A stretch of DNA of 64,000 nucleotides from an uncultured Rhizobiaceae group bacterium (GCA_938010435.1 CALLUS010000005.1:399994-463993), one strand, 5' to 3'; shown: positions 47,068-57,131, numbered from the stretch's first letter. The notes: generated from the sequence alone by a model not told the origin. Made by a program: numbers and translations.

Positions 47068-47892
47068 TTATCCTTTAACGGCACCAGCCGTAAGGCCTGC
47101 CATCATTTGTTTGGAGAAGAACATAAAGGCGAGAAGAAGCGGCACCATAGACAAGAACGTGCCCAACATGATCGCACCCCATGGCGAGTTTGCAACGGAT
47201 TGAACCGAACGAAGTGCCAGTGTGAGAACGTATTTATCAGGTGTCGAAATGAGGATCAGAGGCGCTAGAAAGTTGTTCCATAGGCCGATGAACATAACGA
47301 TGGCAAGCGTCGCCAAAGCCGGTTTGATAAGTGGCAAAACCACAGACCAGTAAATGCGAAAATCCGATGCACCATCCACTTTCGCAGCATCCAGCAGATC
47401 ACGCGTGATACTGTTGACCATATATTGCCGGATCAAAAATATCCCGAACGCGTTAGCGATACCAGGGAACCAAAGCGCGAAATGAGTGTCGAGAATACCC
47501 AGAAATTTAATCGTCAAAAAAGAGGGAATGATTGTCAAAATCGGAGGGACCATCATGGACGCTATCATGACACCGAAAACAATGTTCTTCCCCCTGAAGT
47601 CGTAGGCGAAAAATCCATAAGCGCACATCGAACAAAAGAACACAGCTCCAGCCGTGCCCATCACAGAAACAAACAACGAGTTGAATAGAACTGTCCAAAA
47701 TGGCATCACGTCCAACAGTTTTTCGTAATTCACCAAAAGGTTATCGCCAAAGTAAAATGGCGGAGGTGATGAAAAAATATCACTTCTGGAATGGGTGCCC
47801 ATAATTGCAACCCAGACAAACGGGAAGATCGTTATCAGCACACCGATAATCATGACAACGTGTAAGGATATGTTTGGAAGTGTACGTCTCAT
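47068..47892 (-). CDS. carbohydrate ABC transporter permease, MalG type
   Basis: 274-aa inner-membrane permease with six helices; EAA loop reads LLDAAKVDGASDFRIYWSVVL. Its start overlaps the MalF-type gene by 4 nt, and it ends 2 nt before the beta-glucosidase start. Confidence 0.94.
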   Translation of the reverse strand: MRRTLPNISLHVVMIIGVLITIFPFVWVAIMGTHSRSDIFSSPPPFYFGDNLLVNYEKLLDVMPFWTVLFNSLFVSVMGTAGAVFFCSMCAYGFFAYDFRGKNIVFGVMIASMMVPPILTIIPSFLTIKFLGILDTHFALWFPGIANAFGIFLIRQYMVNSITRDLLDAAKVDGASDFRIYWSVVLPLIKPALATLAIVMFIGLWNNFLAPLILISTPDKYVLTLALRSVQSVANSPWGAIMLGTFLSMVPLLLAFMFFSKQMMAGLTAGAVKG

Positions 47893-48902
47893 CGGTTCCC
47901 CTCCAATCCCTTTTTACCATTGAAATAGAAATGCAGAGAAGTAGCGGCAGCGATTATGATAAATAGCAAAAGTGAAACCGCAGCTGCAGCACCCATCTCC
48001 AGCCATTCCCACCCGATCAAATAAAGGTAATAGGAAATAGTGAGACCTGATTGTGCAACACCTCCACTGTCTCCCGAGGTCAGAACAAATGGTTCCTCAA
48101 ACAATTGAAGGTTGCCGATGATTGTTAGAGTAAGCGCAAAGAAGATAAATGGCCTGATCATCGGCAAGGCCACATGCCAAAACTGCTGCCACGCGTTGCA
48201 ACCATCAACCTTTGCAGCATCGTATAAATCTTTAGAAACGGTCAGAAAGCCGGCTGAATAAATAACGATGTTGAAGCCGGTATATTTCCAAATCACCACA
48301 AAGGCGATGGAAGGCTTGATGAGATCAGATTTACTCAACCATCTTATTGGCATCGCATCCGGCACCCACGCAAACAATGCGCCAATTACCGGCACACCCG
48401 AAAGCGCCAAAAGCCATTGATTCAATATACCCGTATTACCGGAGTAGATGCTGTAGAAAATAAGTGACACAGCAACTGTCGATGTGATGAACGGAACAAA
48501 CATCGTCGCAGTGTAGAAATGGCGCAAAGTGCCTTTGAAAGCAGTGACCAGCAAATAAGCGATCGGAATGGCGATCACGTGCTGCGGGATGCCCGTTGTC
48601 ACCGCCAGCCAAACCGTATTGTAAACTGCTTTCCAAAACCATGGACTGGTCAGTTCTTGAGCATAATTGTTGAAGCCTACGAATTCCATATTCGCCAAAC
48701 CTGCGACAGGGTTCCAGGCATGGAATGATAGGTAAACTGTAAACAAGAGTGGAAAGAGCGTGAACAAGAGAAACAACGCCAAATACGGGCTGATGAAAAG
48801 CCACGGCATGAATTGTTTTTTGCGCGCACGCCATTTGCGGTTAGACGTTCGCACAATTGCGACGTCTTCTGCATTGTTAAGTTGATCTAATGCCGTCGAC
48901 AT
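47889..48902 (-). CDS. carbohydrate ABC transporter permease, MalF type
   Basis: 337-aa inner-membrane permease; EAA loop LYDAAKVDGCNAWQQFWHVAL. Pairs with the MalG-type protein. It follows the binding protein after 127 bp that hold two hairpins. Confidence 0.94.
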   Translation of the reverse strand: MSTALDQLNNAEDVAIVRTSNRKWRARKKQFMPWLFISPYLALFLLFTLFPLLFTVYLSFHAWNPVAGLANMEFVGFNNYAQELTSPWFWKAVYNTVWLAVTTGIPQHVIAIPIAYLLVTAFKGTLRHFYTATMFVPFITSTVAVSLIFYSIYSGNTGILNQWLLALSGVPVIGALFAWVPDAMPIRWLSKSDLIKPSIAFVVIWKYTGFNIVIYSAGFLTVSKDLYDAAKVDGCNAWQQFWHVALPMIRPFIFFALTLTIIGNLQLFEEPFVLTSGDSGGVAQSGLTISYYLYLIGWEWLEMGAAAAVSLLLFIIIAAATSLHFYFNGKKGLEGNR

Positions 48903-48942
48903 TTTCTAAACACAAATCCAAATGAACACAGGAAAAAGGGCA

Positions 48943-48973
48943 GCCGGATCAAAACGTGCCCCGTTGATCCGGC
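48943..48973 (-). terminator. second hairpin between binding protein and MalF gene
   Basis: Perfect ten-pair stem GCCGGATCAA/TTGATCCGGC; on the minus strand the arm is followed by TGCCC and five T. Likely a partial terminator after the binding-protein gene. Confidence 0.65.
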
Positions 48974-48976
48974 CGC

Positions 48977-49009
48977 AGGTCTGGCAATATTTGGGGGGAT
49001 ACCAGACCT
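48977..49009 (-). repeat. first hairpin after the binding-protein gene
   Basis: Perfect eight-pair stem AGGTCTGG/CCAGACCT with a 17-nt loop, immediately after the stop codon and 3 nt from the next hairpin. Probably protects the binding-protein message from 3' decay. Confidence 0.55.
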
Positions 49010-49029
49010 AAACGTAGGTTGAAGTAAAG

Positions 49030-50265
49030 TTACTTCACCCGGCGTTTCACAAGAGCTTCCGCATCTTTCAATGCGGCCATGATGTCTTTGCCATCGTTCA
49101 GCACCTCAGCAAGCGCGCCATTGAGAACAACGTCTTCAGCGATCAGGTCTCCTTTACGTGGCGCAACAGCTGGTACTTTTTGCGCAACTTGTGCAAAGAG
49201 CTGACGTGCTTTTTGCCCTGCAAGAAACTCCAACGGTTCATCAAATGCGGCATCAGTATATGTTGCTTTCAACACCGGAAATGCACCGATATTTTTCAAA
49301 CCGGCAACCTGAGCTTCTTCCGTGGAAGTCAAATACTTGATGAATTCCCAAGCTTCTTTCTTATTTTTTGCTTGTTTTGGAATTGCAAGAAACGAGCCGC
49401 CCCATGAACCAAAGATTCCGTTTGGTAGGTTAGATACGCCCCATTTCCCTTTGGTGTCGGGTGCCATCCAGTTTTGTAAATGGCCTAGAAGCCAAGCACC
49501 AGAGAGCTGAGTGGCAACTGTACCTTTTTTGAAACCGTCATACCATTCGTTGGTCCAAGCACCGATTTGACCATCGAGGCCTTCGTCACGAATGCGTTTT
49601 GCGATTTCGAATGCTTTTACGAAACGTTCGGACGTGATGAGTGAATTTCCGTCTTTGTCGAAATAGTATCCGTCGCCGTTTTTAACTGTTGTCAGTACGA
49701 TTGTTTTCGCAACATCAGCCGCATCAGCAATCAGGAACACTTTCTTTTCCTTCAGCTTTTTACCGTATTCGATATAGCTGTCCCAGTCGGTGATCACACC
49801 ATCAATACCGCCGCCAACACTTTCAAGAACATCACGGCGATAATACATCACGCCGGGTCCGATATCGATTGGAATGCCGTACTGATTTCCATCGGAACCC
49901 TTGCCCTGGTTCCAAGCATAGCCAACAAATCCGGCTTCCAAAGCATCTGCACCATATTCAGATCCAGAGAGGTTTTCGAAACCGCCGGCATTGATGAAAG
50001 AACCGATGAAGCTCACGTCAACAACAACAACATCACCCGCACCTGATCCTGTGGCGAGATTGGTTGTCAGCTTTTTGTGATGATCACCATGGTCATTCAT
50101 CTGATAGGTAATTTTTGTATCAGGATGTTTGGCGGCGTAGGACGGGATCAGTTTGTCCAAATGCGAATTGAAATCCGGAAATCCGTCAAAACGGATATCG
50201 CCTGCCATCGCAGGTGCCGTAAGTAATGCAACAGAAGCTGCTGCAGCAAGAAGAATCTTCTTCAT
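49030..50265 (-). CDS. sugar ABC transporter binding protein (family 1, beta-glucoside type)
   Basis: 411-aa periplasmic protein with signal peptide MKKILLAAAASVALLTAPAMA. Its fold markers include PSYAAKHPDTKITYQ and YGIPIDIGPGVMYYRRDVLE. Its ATG overlaps the LacI stop (ATGA), so regulator and transporter share a transcript. With a GH1 enzyme in the operon and a GH9 enzyme opposite, cello-oligosaccharides are the likely ligand. Confidence 0.93.
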   Translation of the reverse strand: MKKILLAAAASVALLTAPAMAGDIRFDGFPDFNSHLDKLIPSYAAKHPDTKITYQMNDHGDHHKKLTTNLATGSGAGDVVVVDVSFIGSFINAGGFENLSGSEYGADALEAGFVGYAWNQGKGSDGNQYGIPIDIGPGVMYYRRDVLESVGGGIDGVITDWDSYIEYGKKLKEKKVFLIADAADVAKTIVLTTVKNGDGYYFDKDGNSLITSERFVKAFEIAKRIRDEGLDGQIGAWTNEWYDGFKKGTVATQLSGAWLLGHLQNWMAPDTKGKWGVSNLPNGIFGSWGGSFLAIPKQAKNKKEAWEFIKYLTSTEEAQVAGLKNIGAFPVLKATYTDAAFDEPLEFLAGQKARQLFAQVAQKVPAVAPRKGDLIAEDVVLNGALAEVLNDGKDIMAALKDAEALVKRRVK

Positions 50266-51296
50266 AGTCTCTCTCCCAGTTGAGAACGCTTGTTAAGTTG
50301 AATTTTCATGACTGAGGCACGCTCAACGACCTCAGCTTCAAAAACAGTTTTATTTTTCTTATGATCTGCTTGGCGCGCTAATGCGTGCGCAAGATTTCCG
50401 GCAGCAGCTCCAATTTCAGTTAACGGCTGACGAATAGTTGTGAGTTTCGGATGCAAGAAACGTGACATCTCGTGATCATCGAAACCCAAAATGGAGATGT
50501 TTTTTGGAACAGAGACTCCCCGCTCCAAACAAGCATCAATTGCGCCTGCTGCCATTTCATCATTCATGCAGAAGAGTGCGGTAACAGGTTTTCCAAGTGC
50601 CCAAATTCGTTCCATCGCAGTACGACCAGACGAGGCTCTAAAATCACCTTCAAAGATCAAGTCCTGATCAACGTTCAGCCCTGATTGATCAACGCGCGTC
50701 AAAAACCCATCAAGCCGATCAGAAGATTCGAAAAATGATTCCGGCCCGGTTAGAATGGCAATGTCGCGATGTCCCATCTCAATCAGGTAATCGGCAGCCA
50801 ACGTTCCACCACGGACATTGTCCAGATAGACACATTTATCTTCGAAACCATTCAAAAGTCTGTTCATGAGAACAATTTTCGACTGCTTGTTAAACAGTTC
50901 GCGCAATTGATCGTCACTCAACATATCGGAGTGAAGAACAATGCCCTCACATTGCCGATCCAACAGTGAATAAACAGCGCTCATTTCACCTTCGGCTGAT
51001 TCATGACTGGATTCAGCAATAGCCTTGAATTTCAAGCTCGTTAGTGCCTCTTCCACACCTTGCAACATGCGCCCGTAATAAGATGAAGAGAAGCGATTGA
51101 TCACGACGCCAATAGTTTTAGACGACCTGCTTGCAAGCCCACGCGCAACAGCATTGGGGCGATAGCCCAGATCACTAATCGCCGTTTGAACCAGTTGGAG
51201 CGTTTTTTGGTCGACAACATCCGGGCTGTTCAAAACGCGCGAAACAGTAGCAGTCGACACGCCTGCCCGCTGCGATACTTCCACCATCGTTACCAT
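50262..51296 (-). CDS. LacI family transcriptional regulator
   Basis: 344-aa repressor. The N-terminal LacI helix-turn-helix (VEVSQRAGVSTATVSRVLN) precedes a periplasmic-binding-like sensor domain. It is the first gene of the beta-glucoside operon and overlaps the next gene by 4 nt, so it should regulate itself. Two LacI-type operators lie just upstream. Confidence 0.95.
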   Translation of the reverse strand: MVTMVEVSQRAGVSTATVSRVLNSPDVVDQKTLQLVQTAISDLGYRPNAVARGLASRSSKTIGVVINRFSSSYYGRMLQGVEEALTSLKFKAIAESSHESAEGEMSAVYSLLDRQCEGIVLHSDMLSDDQLRELFNKQSKIVLMNRLLNGFEDKCVYLDNVRGGTLAADYLIEMGHRDIAILTGPESFFESSDRLDGFLTRVDQSGLNVDQDLIFEGDFRASSGRTAMERIWALGKPVTALFCMNDEMAAGAIDACLERGVSVPKNISILGFDDHEMSRFLHPKLTTIRQPLTEIGAAAGNLAHALARQADHKKNKTVFEAEVVERASVMKIQLNKRSQLGERL

Positions 51297-51349
51297 TGAA
51301 ACGGCACCATCTAGATATACTCCTCCCGAAACACTTCAGATTTTTTCTC

Positions 51350-51363
51350 TGTAAGCGTTTACA
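51350..51363. promoter_or_regulatory. LacI-family operator 1
   Basis: TGTAAGCGTTTACA, a near-perfect palindrome with the central CG typical of LacI/GalR-family sites. It lies between the divergent LacI gene and GH9 gene. Confidence 0.75.
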
Positions 51364-51378
51364 TAACGAAGAATGTCA

Positions 51379-51396
51379 GATGTAATCGCTTACATC
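51379..51396. promoter_or_regulatory. LacI-family operator 2
   Basis: GATGTAATCGCTTACATC, same pattern with 7-bp arms and central CG. Its centre is 31 bp (about three helical turns) from operator 1, so two dimers would bind on one DNA face. Confidence 0.75.
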
Positions 51397-51476
51397 AAGA
51401 GAATTTTGATATTTTTCTCATTTTGACATTTCAATGGATGAAATGCCCCGCAATACAAACTTTCTGGGAGGAAAGA

Positions 51477-53714
51477 ATGCAAAACAGAAAACCCGGCTTA
51501 AACTGGATGCTTGTGATCTTATGTCTTTTTGCGTTCCCTCCGATTGCTGGAGCCAGCGAACCTAAGAAAATAGCACTCGAAATAACTGAACTGCCCAAAG
51601 ATCAGTGGAACAAAAATAGACTTGAACCTCGCAAAATCAAAGACGGTATTCAGTTGCAAGACAAAGGAATTGGGACGTTCAATGATGCTAGCTTTTGGCA
51701 AATCAAGTTCAACAAAGACCTCCCCTACGGGCGCAAAATCTTTTCATTTAAAATAGAGGTCGCAGCAACGCACAAACCATTGTGGGGAACTTCATTATTA
51801 CAACCTATTTTGAATGGCAAAGAGGCGACGCCCGCATTGAGCACAGAGGGCAGTCCATCGTTTAAAAAAATTATTGCCGAAGATGGCAAAGGCTTTATCG
51901 AAGCGAAATCGCAAACGATTGAACTGGCCCTGTCCAAAACTGAAAAGACGCTAAGCACCTTCTCATTTATGACTGCTGGCGCTGAAAAATATGATATTAT
52001 TTTAAAGGATTTTGAAGTGAAGGTATGGCCAGAAACAGATGACCGTGTGTGGCCCCAGCGCCCGCGTATTTCGCATCTTCCGTTTTCAACATCAGAAGAG
52101 AAACACTTACTCATCGAATGGCATGACGATGAGGAAAGTTCGAAAATTCAAAATACTGAAATCACAATATCCAGCCCTACCGGCAAGCAAACTTTGAACG
52201 TTGCGTTACCGTTGCATCCATCTGCGGCATCTGCGTCCCGCGTGAGCACTGTCGACCTCAATTCATATTCAGAACCGGGAGAGTACACCATCACTATCCC
52301 CTCGTTTGGTACCCGAACGCAAAAGAGCGAGGTTCGCTTTCGAGTTGCAGCTGATGCGCCTTATGCAAAGTTGCGCGATGACGCTTGGGGAACATTCTAC
52401 TGGATCACAGACAATAAAACGGGGCCATTTCCAGACGCTCATCTTCAAGACAAAAAGGCAAAACTGTTTGAAGACAAAACAATTGCCCGAGATGTGCGCG
52501 GCGGATGGTTTGATGCTGGCGATTATGGGAAATACAGCGTCAATGGCGCTTACAGTCTTGCTCTTATTCTTCTGAGTGGGCTTCACGCGGACGAAGCCAT
52601 GAACCACACAATCGCCCCTATCACATCCCGCAAAGACAAATTACCGGACTGGTTGTCGGTTGCTGAGGACCAACTTGCTTGGTTGCTCAAAATGCAGGCT
52701 CCAAATGGCGGTGTAAACCACAAGGCGACAACAAAGAAATGGCCCAACCTTGATGCGTCACCTCAAGATGATGTTGCCACAAAGTGGATCATGCCAATTA
52801 CATCGACTGCAACAGCAGATTTTGCTGCCGTGATGTCCCTCGCAACCAAGATATATCAGAAATTTGACCGGAACGATCAGGCGATAATTTATAAGAAAGC
52901 TGCGGAACGGGCACTTGAATGGTTAAAGGCCAATCCAGGTCTTGTCATGATTGAAAAAAAACTCAGCGGTGCCGTTTATGGCGGGCCGTATGATGATACC
53001 GACGATAAAGACGAACGCTTCTTTGCCGATGCAGCTCACGCGGCTCTTACGGGGGATAAAGATGTCATTTCAGAAATAGAAACGAGCTTAGCAGCGCGGC
53101 GTACACACCTTACAAAATCCAAAAATGACACTTACTGGGGCGCAGTCGACCTGCTTGGCTTTTGGGCTTTGAAGTCCATTGAAAATCAACTCTCAGATAA
53201 TGGGCGCGCAGCAGTTGACGGCGCACTGAGATCTGCTGCCCACAAATGGCGTGTTAAAAAAGCCAAATCTTCTTGGCGCATATCCGTGGGTGATGACGAG
53301 CAACTTCCTTGGGGTTCAAACAGTATCATCGCCACAGTTGGTTGGCATTGGCTGATGTGGGCGCAGGTGAGTGGTGAAAAACAATATATATCTGAAGCAA
53401 GAGATCAATTGCACTGGTTGTTCGGACGCAATCCGCTCAATCAAACCTATGTGACAGGCAAAGGCGATCGCGATGCGAAAGATCCCCATTTCCGCCCCTA
53501 TGTTTCCGGAGCTATAGAACTACCAGATGGGTTCTTGGTTGGCGGGCCGAATTCAATCGACTTGGCAGGAGACCCCGCAGCCGGTGGCCTAACAGGCAAT
53601 CCACCCATGCGAATGTATGTGGACGACAAAGAGAGTTACGCCACAAATGAAGTCGCAATTAATTGGCAAGCTGCCTACGCAACGTATCTCAGCCTACTCG
53701 CATTTGTTGAATGA
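51477..53714 (+). CDS. secreted GH9 glycoside hydrolase (endoglucanase type)
   Basis: 745-aa exported enzyme: signal peptide ending IAGA, an N-terminal Ig-like/CelD region, then the (alpha/alpha)6 GH9 domain from about 295. Catalytic elements: DAGDYGKY with Asp346 and Asp349; FGRNPLNQTYVTGKGDRDAK followed by a PHFRP segment; general acid Glu725 in ATNEVAINW. GGAGG lies 5 nt before the ATG at 51477. GH9 enzymes cut beta-1,4-glucans, though some are exo-glucosaminidases. It is divergent from the LacI-led importer operon. Confidence 0.92.
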   Translation: MQNRKPGLNWMLVILCLFAFPPIAGASEPKKIALEITELPKDQWNKNRLEPRKIKDGIQLQDKGIGTFNDASFWQIKFNKDLPYGRKIFSFKIEVAATHKPLWGTSLLQPILNGKEATPALSTEGSPSFKKIIAEDGKGFIEAKSQTIELALSKTEKTLSTFSFMTAGAEKYDIILKDFEVKVWPETDDRVWPQRPRISHLPFSTSEEKHLLIEWHDDEESSKIQNTEITISSPTGKQTLNVALPLHPSAASASRVSTVDLNSYSEPGEYTITIPSFGTRTQKSEVRFRVAADAPYAKLRDDAWGTFYWITDNKTGPFPDAHLQDKKAKLFEDKTIARDVRGGWFDAGDYGKYSVNGAYSLALILLSGLHADEAMNHTIAPITSRKDKLPDWLSVAEDQLAWLLKMQAPNGGVNHKATTKKWPNLDASPQDDVATKWIMPITSTATADFAAVMSLATKIYQKFDRNDQAIIYKKAAERALEWLKANPGLVMIEKKLSGAVYGGPYDDTDDKDERFFADAAHAALTGDKDVISEIETSLAARRTHLTKSKNDTYWGAVDLLGFWALKSIENQLSDNGRAAVDGALRSAAHKWRVKKAKSSWRISVGDDEQLPWGSNSIIATVGWHWLMWAQVSGEKQYISEARDQLHWLFGRNPLNQTYVTGKGDRDAKDPHFRPYVSGAIELPDGFLVGGPNSIDLAGDPAAGGLTGNPPMRMYVDDKESYATNEVAINWQAAYATYLSLLAFVE

Positions 53715-53775
53715 TGAGAACACATCTGACAGACATCGCAACTGAAGTTAGTGTTCAAAAAGCAAATACCATAGA

Positions 53776-56700
53776 CTACAAATCAACCACCAGTTTTGCT
53801 TCGCCTTGAGCCGCACGGGATTGGCAGAGGACGATCTCTGTTTCCTGTTGTTTCTTAGACAACACAAAATCGCGGTGCTCAACGTCACCACTGACGATGC
53901 CGCATTTGCAGACACCGCAAATGCCATCATCACATTTCACGTCCACATGTATTCCGGCTTCTTCCAACACGTCTGTTATTGTTTTATCTTCGGGAACAAG
54001 CAACGTCTTGTCGGAACGTGCGAGTTTCAACTCAAATGCGTGGTTCACGTAATCCGGTTGTTCGGGAACTGCGAAATATTCCAGATGCCGCGCTTCTTCT
54101 GGAAAGCCTAATCGTTCGGCAGTGTCCATCACACCTTCCATGTAACGATCTGGCCCACAGGTATAGACGTGCCAACCATCTTGATAGCCTTTCAATACGT
54201 CGTCTAAGTCAGCGCGCGAACCCTGGTCAGAGAAGTGAAACGTCACATGTTTCGCCCAAGGCATCGCTTTGAGGTCATCCACATATCCAGCCCCGTTCAT
54301 ACGACTGGCCGAATAATGCATTTCAAATGGTTTACTTAAAGCGTGCAGACGATGTGCAAAGGCAATCATCGGCGTGATACCAATCCCGCCACCCATCAGG
54401 AATGTCTTTGTAGCATCCTCAGCCAATTCGAAATGATTGATCGGTTTGGAAATAAACACACGCCGACCTTCATTGAAAATACGGTGCAGAAACTTGGACC
54501 CGCCTCGCCCCTCATCCTCGCGCAAAACACCGATCTGATACGTCCCACGATCAGCAGGATTACCAGACATAGAATATTGGCGTACAAATTCTGGCGCAAT
54601 CACAATATCCAGATGTCCACCTGCGGTCCATTCAGGTAATTGACTTCCATCAAATGCAATAAACTCATATTTCGTCACATCTGAAGTCATGGCTTCCACT
54701 TTGGAGATGCGGGCCTTAATGACCGGCGCATCGTCGAACGAGGGATACTCGTGAGCCAAACCTTCTGTATCGCCTCGAGCCAATCTGTCCTGATATTCGC
54801 GGGCACTGATCATCGACTTATAAGCATTGATCCCCGCCTCACGGTCCATCGGAAACGGATATGGCCAAGGGTGCGGCGCTAAACTGGCTGGATAAATGGC
54901 AAGGGTCTGATCTTCATGTTTCAGATCAAGGTCGAGTTGAAGGTCGCGACGGTTCACCAGCTTGGCGGGTTTACGATACCCGCCATCTTCCTTCACCTCG
55001 ATATCCCACCACCATTTTTTAACGTCGTTCAAAGATCCATTGCCAACTTTGTCATCCAACTTGGCAAGCAATGGCGCAGCTGACGGAACATTCATGGCGG
55101 CCCATCGAAACGGTTTTTCTGCAAATAAGCCTTCAAGATTCCACGGGCACGTCTTCATACAACGTCCGCACATCGCGCCACCTTCGGTGGACACGCGGTA
55201 TGTGGTGCATTTTTGACTGTCTGATTTCCAAATCTCATAGCCATTAAACATCAGCTTCGGCCCGGCAGTGATCGCACCAGCGGGACACTCTCTTGCGCAT
55301 TTATTGCAAGACTCACAAAATTTCTGAAGGCCGAAATCGATGGGTTTGTCGTGTGCCAGGGGCATATCTGTCGTCACAACACCAGATTTCAAACGCGGCC
55401 CAAGAAGTGGATGAAGGATCACCTCACCAATGCGGCTCACCTCACCCAAACCCGCAAGCAACAAAAGCGGTGGCTGCAATACTTCACCATCCATCACGGA
55501 ATGAGCTTTTGCTTTATAGCCCAAGTTTCGAATTTGTTTAGCGATCACCCCACCCAAAAGAGAAAAGCGAAGATATGCGCGCATACTTTGGGCAACAGCA
55601 ACCCAGTCATCCCCGCTTGCGCCTTCCATTGTTTCATATCCCTGATCAATGATCATGCTGATGGCATTGTTGTGCGGGGGGATGATGGGATCGCCAGAGG
55701 CGTCGTGGCTGTACCAAGTCCAATCCGGACATCGTGAAATGCCAACCGCATCTACACCCAGAAAATAGGTGGCCGCTTTAACATTGTCTGCATTTCTTTG
55801 CGCATCTGTTGGAAGTGCTGAGATGGTTTCGGATTCACCGTCTTGAAGCAAAACAAAAGCGCCCAACATTCTACGTTGTGCTGCCGACAGTGCACATTTT
55901 CGAGCATAATAGCCCCCTGCTGCGTTCTTCTGAACCTTCTTGCCCATTTCTCCAAACTGCGCGCGCGCAAACATATCAGTGCGCTTCGGCACGCGCGCCA
56001 CGCGATCTTCGTCAATATATGTTGTCGGCTTATCTTTACGTTTCAGCTTTTCAAACGGCAGAGCGCCATCCACGAAGTTTCGTTTGATATAAGGGTCTCG
56101 ATTAAGCGCGCTTTTAACCGTTCCCTTCCCCACCCACCATGCAGGGCCTTGGGTTTTGAACCAAGGCTGTTCTGTCATTGGAGCGAGCGACACATCGGTG
56201 GCCATTTCAAACACAGTTGTCACAACAGCAAGGCCAAAACCTTTGCCGATATACGGCGCTACGAGCTGGCCGTTTTCAACGGTGGCAAGACCAGACGCAA
56301 CCGCCAGCATATTCATATCAACATCAGAAGTCGAAATTGTATGCATGCGGGAATCATACCCCAGCAATCGCAAATAACTGGCCATCCCGACCGCCGCTTC
56401 AGTCGCTCTCAAACAGGCACGGTGATCTTGTGTGCCTTCGATCCACTCTGCACCGGGCTCGTTTGGTCGAACAGCGCGGTTCTGTTCAAACAGAAAGACG
56501 ATGGCATGGTCATGTCCTTCAATCGAACTCGGCGGTGCTTCCATGGATTCCTTGAGATCCGCCATAATCACATCAATGCCGGAGGCCAGAGTTTTGGTTT
56601 GCTTGGTGCGCAGGTCTTCAGCAAGCTGGTCGATATCTGGGTTGCGAATTGATTTTTTCAACAAAGCTGCATCAGGTAATTTGCAAATTCCCATCATTGA

Positions 56701-56994
56701 GGCATCAGAAAAATAACCGAACGACTTTACGTGGTTTGCACGATCAACTGGGTCCGTAGGAATATCCGCCTTTTCACGATTGATAAGACCATCTCGGACA
56801 GCATCCATCATCGCCTGATAATCGCCCATCGCATTGACGAGCGAATATGGCGTATTCAAATCTGTAAACGAAAGCGGTTCCATAGGTGGAACGGTTGCGA
56901 GATCCACATCACTTTTGGATCGCAACAATCTTTCCAACGGGTATTGTCCAAGATGTGGTGGGCGATCTTTCGTCGAAAAGAAACGAATTCCCAT
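53776..56994 (-). CDS. self-sufficient reductive dehalogenase fused to FMN/2Fe-2S reductase (BhbA/NpRdhA-like)
   Basis: 1,072 aa. Residues about 1-390 look like a degenerate copy of the corrinoid-binding fold; about 400-630 form the RdhA core with two 4Fe-4S sites (C560, C563, C566, C570; C596, C609, C612, C616). From about 765 comes a phthalate-dioxygenase-reductase-like module: RQYS (805-808), GGGIGITP (868-875), CGPDRYM, and a plant-type 2Fe-2S site (C1021, C1026, C1029, C1057). No Tat signal, unlike respiratory dehalogenases. This is the layout of aerobic, catabolic dehalogenases that remove halogen from phenolic acids with NAD(P)H. GGAG 6 nt upstream sets the ATG at 56994. Confidence 0.92.
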   Translation of the reverse strand: MGIRFFSTKDRPPHLGQYPLERLLRSKSDVDLATVPPMEPLSFTDLNTPYSLVNAMGDYQAMMDAVRDGLINREKADIPTDPVDRANHVKSFGYFSDASMMGICKLPDAALLKKSIRNPDIDQLAEDLRTKQTKTLASGIDVIMADLKESMEAPPSSIEGHDHAIVFLFEQNRAVRPNEPGAEWIEGTQDHRACLRATEAAVGMASYLRLLGYDSRMHTISTSDVDMNMLAVASGLATVENGQLVAPYIGKGFGLAVVTTVFEMATDVSLAPMTEQPWFKTQGPAWWVGKGTVKSALNRDPYIKRNFVDGALPFEKLKRKDKPTTYIDEDRVARVPKRTDMFARAQFGEMGKKVQKNAAGGYYARKCALSAAQRRMLGAFVLLQDGESETISALPTDAQRNADNVKAATYFLGVDAVGISRCPDWTWYSHDASGDPIIPPHNNAISMIIDQGYETMEGASGDDWVAVAQSMRAYLRFSLLGGVIAKQIRNLGYKAKAHSVMDGEVLQPPLLLLAGLGEVSRIGEVILHPLLGPRLKSGVVTTDMPLAHDKPIDFGLQKFCESCNKCARECPAGAITAGPKLMFNGYEIWKSDSQKCTTYRVSTEGGAMCGRCMKTCPWNLEGLFAEKPFRWAAMNVPSAAPLLAKLDDKVGNGSLNDVKKWWWDIEVKEDGGYRKPAKLVNRRDLQLDLDLKHEDQTLAIYPASLAPHPWPYPFPMDREAGINAYKSMISAREYQDRLARGDTEGLAHEYPSFDDAPVIKARISKVEAMTSDVTKYEFIAFDGSQLPEWTAGGHLDIVIAPEFVRQYSMSGNPADRGTYQIGVLREDEGRGGSKFLHRIFNEGRRVFISKPINHFELAEDATKTFLMGGGIGITPMIAFAHRLHALSKPFEMHYSASRMNGAGYVDDLKAMPWAKHVTFHFSDQGSRADLDDVLKGYQDGWHVYTCGPDRYMEGVMDTAERLGFPEEARHLEYFAVPEQPDYVNHAFELKLARSDKTLLVPEDKTITDVLEEAGIHVDVKCDDGICGVCKCGIVSGDVEHRDFVLSKKQQETEIVLCQSRAAQGEAKLVVDL

Positions 56995-57131
56995 TAAAGG
57001 CTCCAAAAACAACTACACGGGATGCGTATTTTACAAGTCGACACATCTAAATCATCAGCTCGCAATCTATGACAAAATCATGCGACTGCCTAGCAGGACA
57101 TCCATATACTGATTGGAAATATCTGTTTTAG

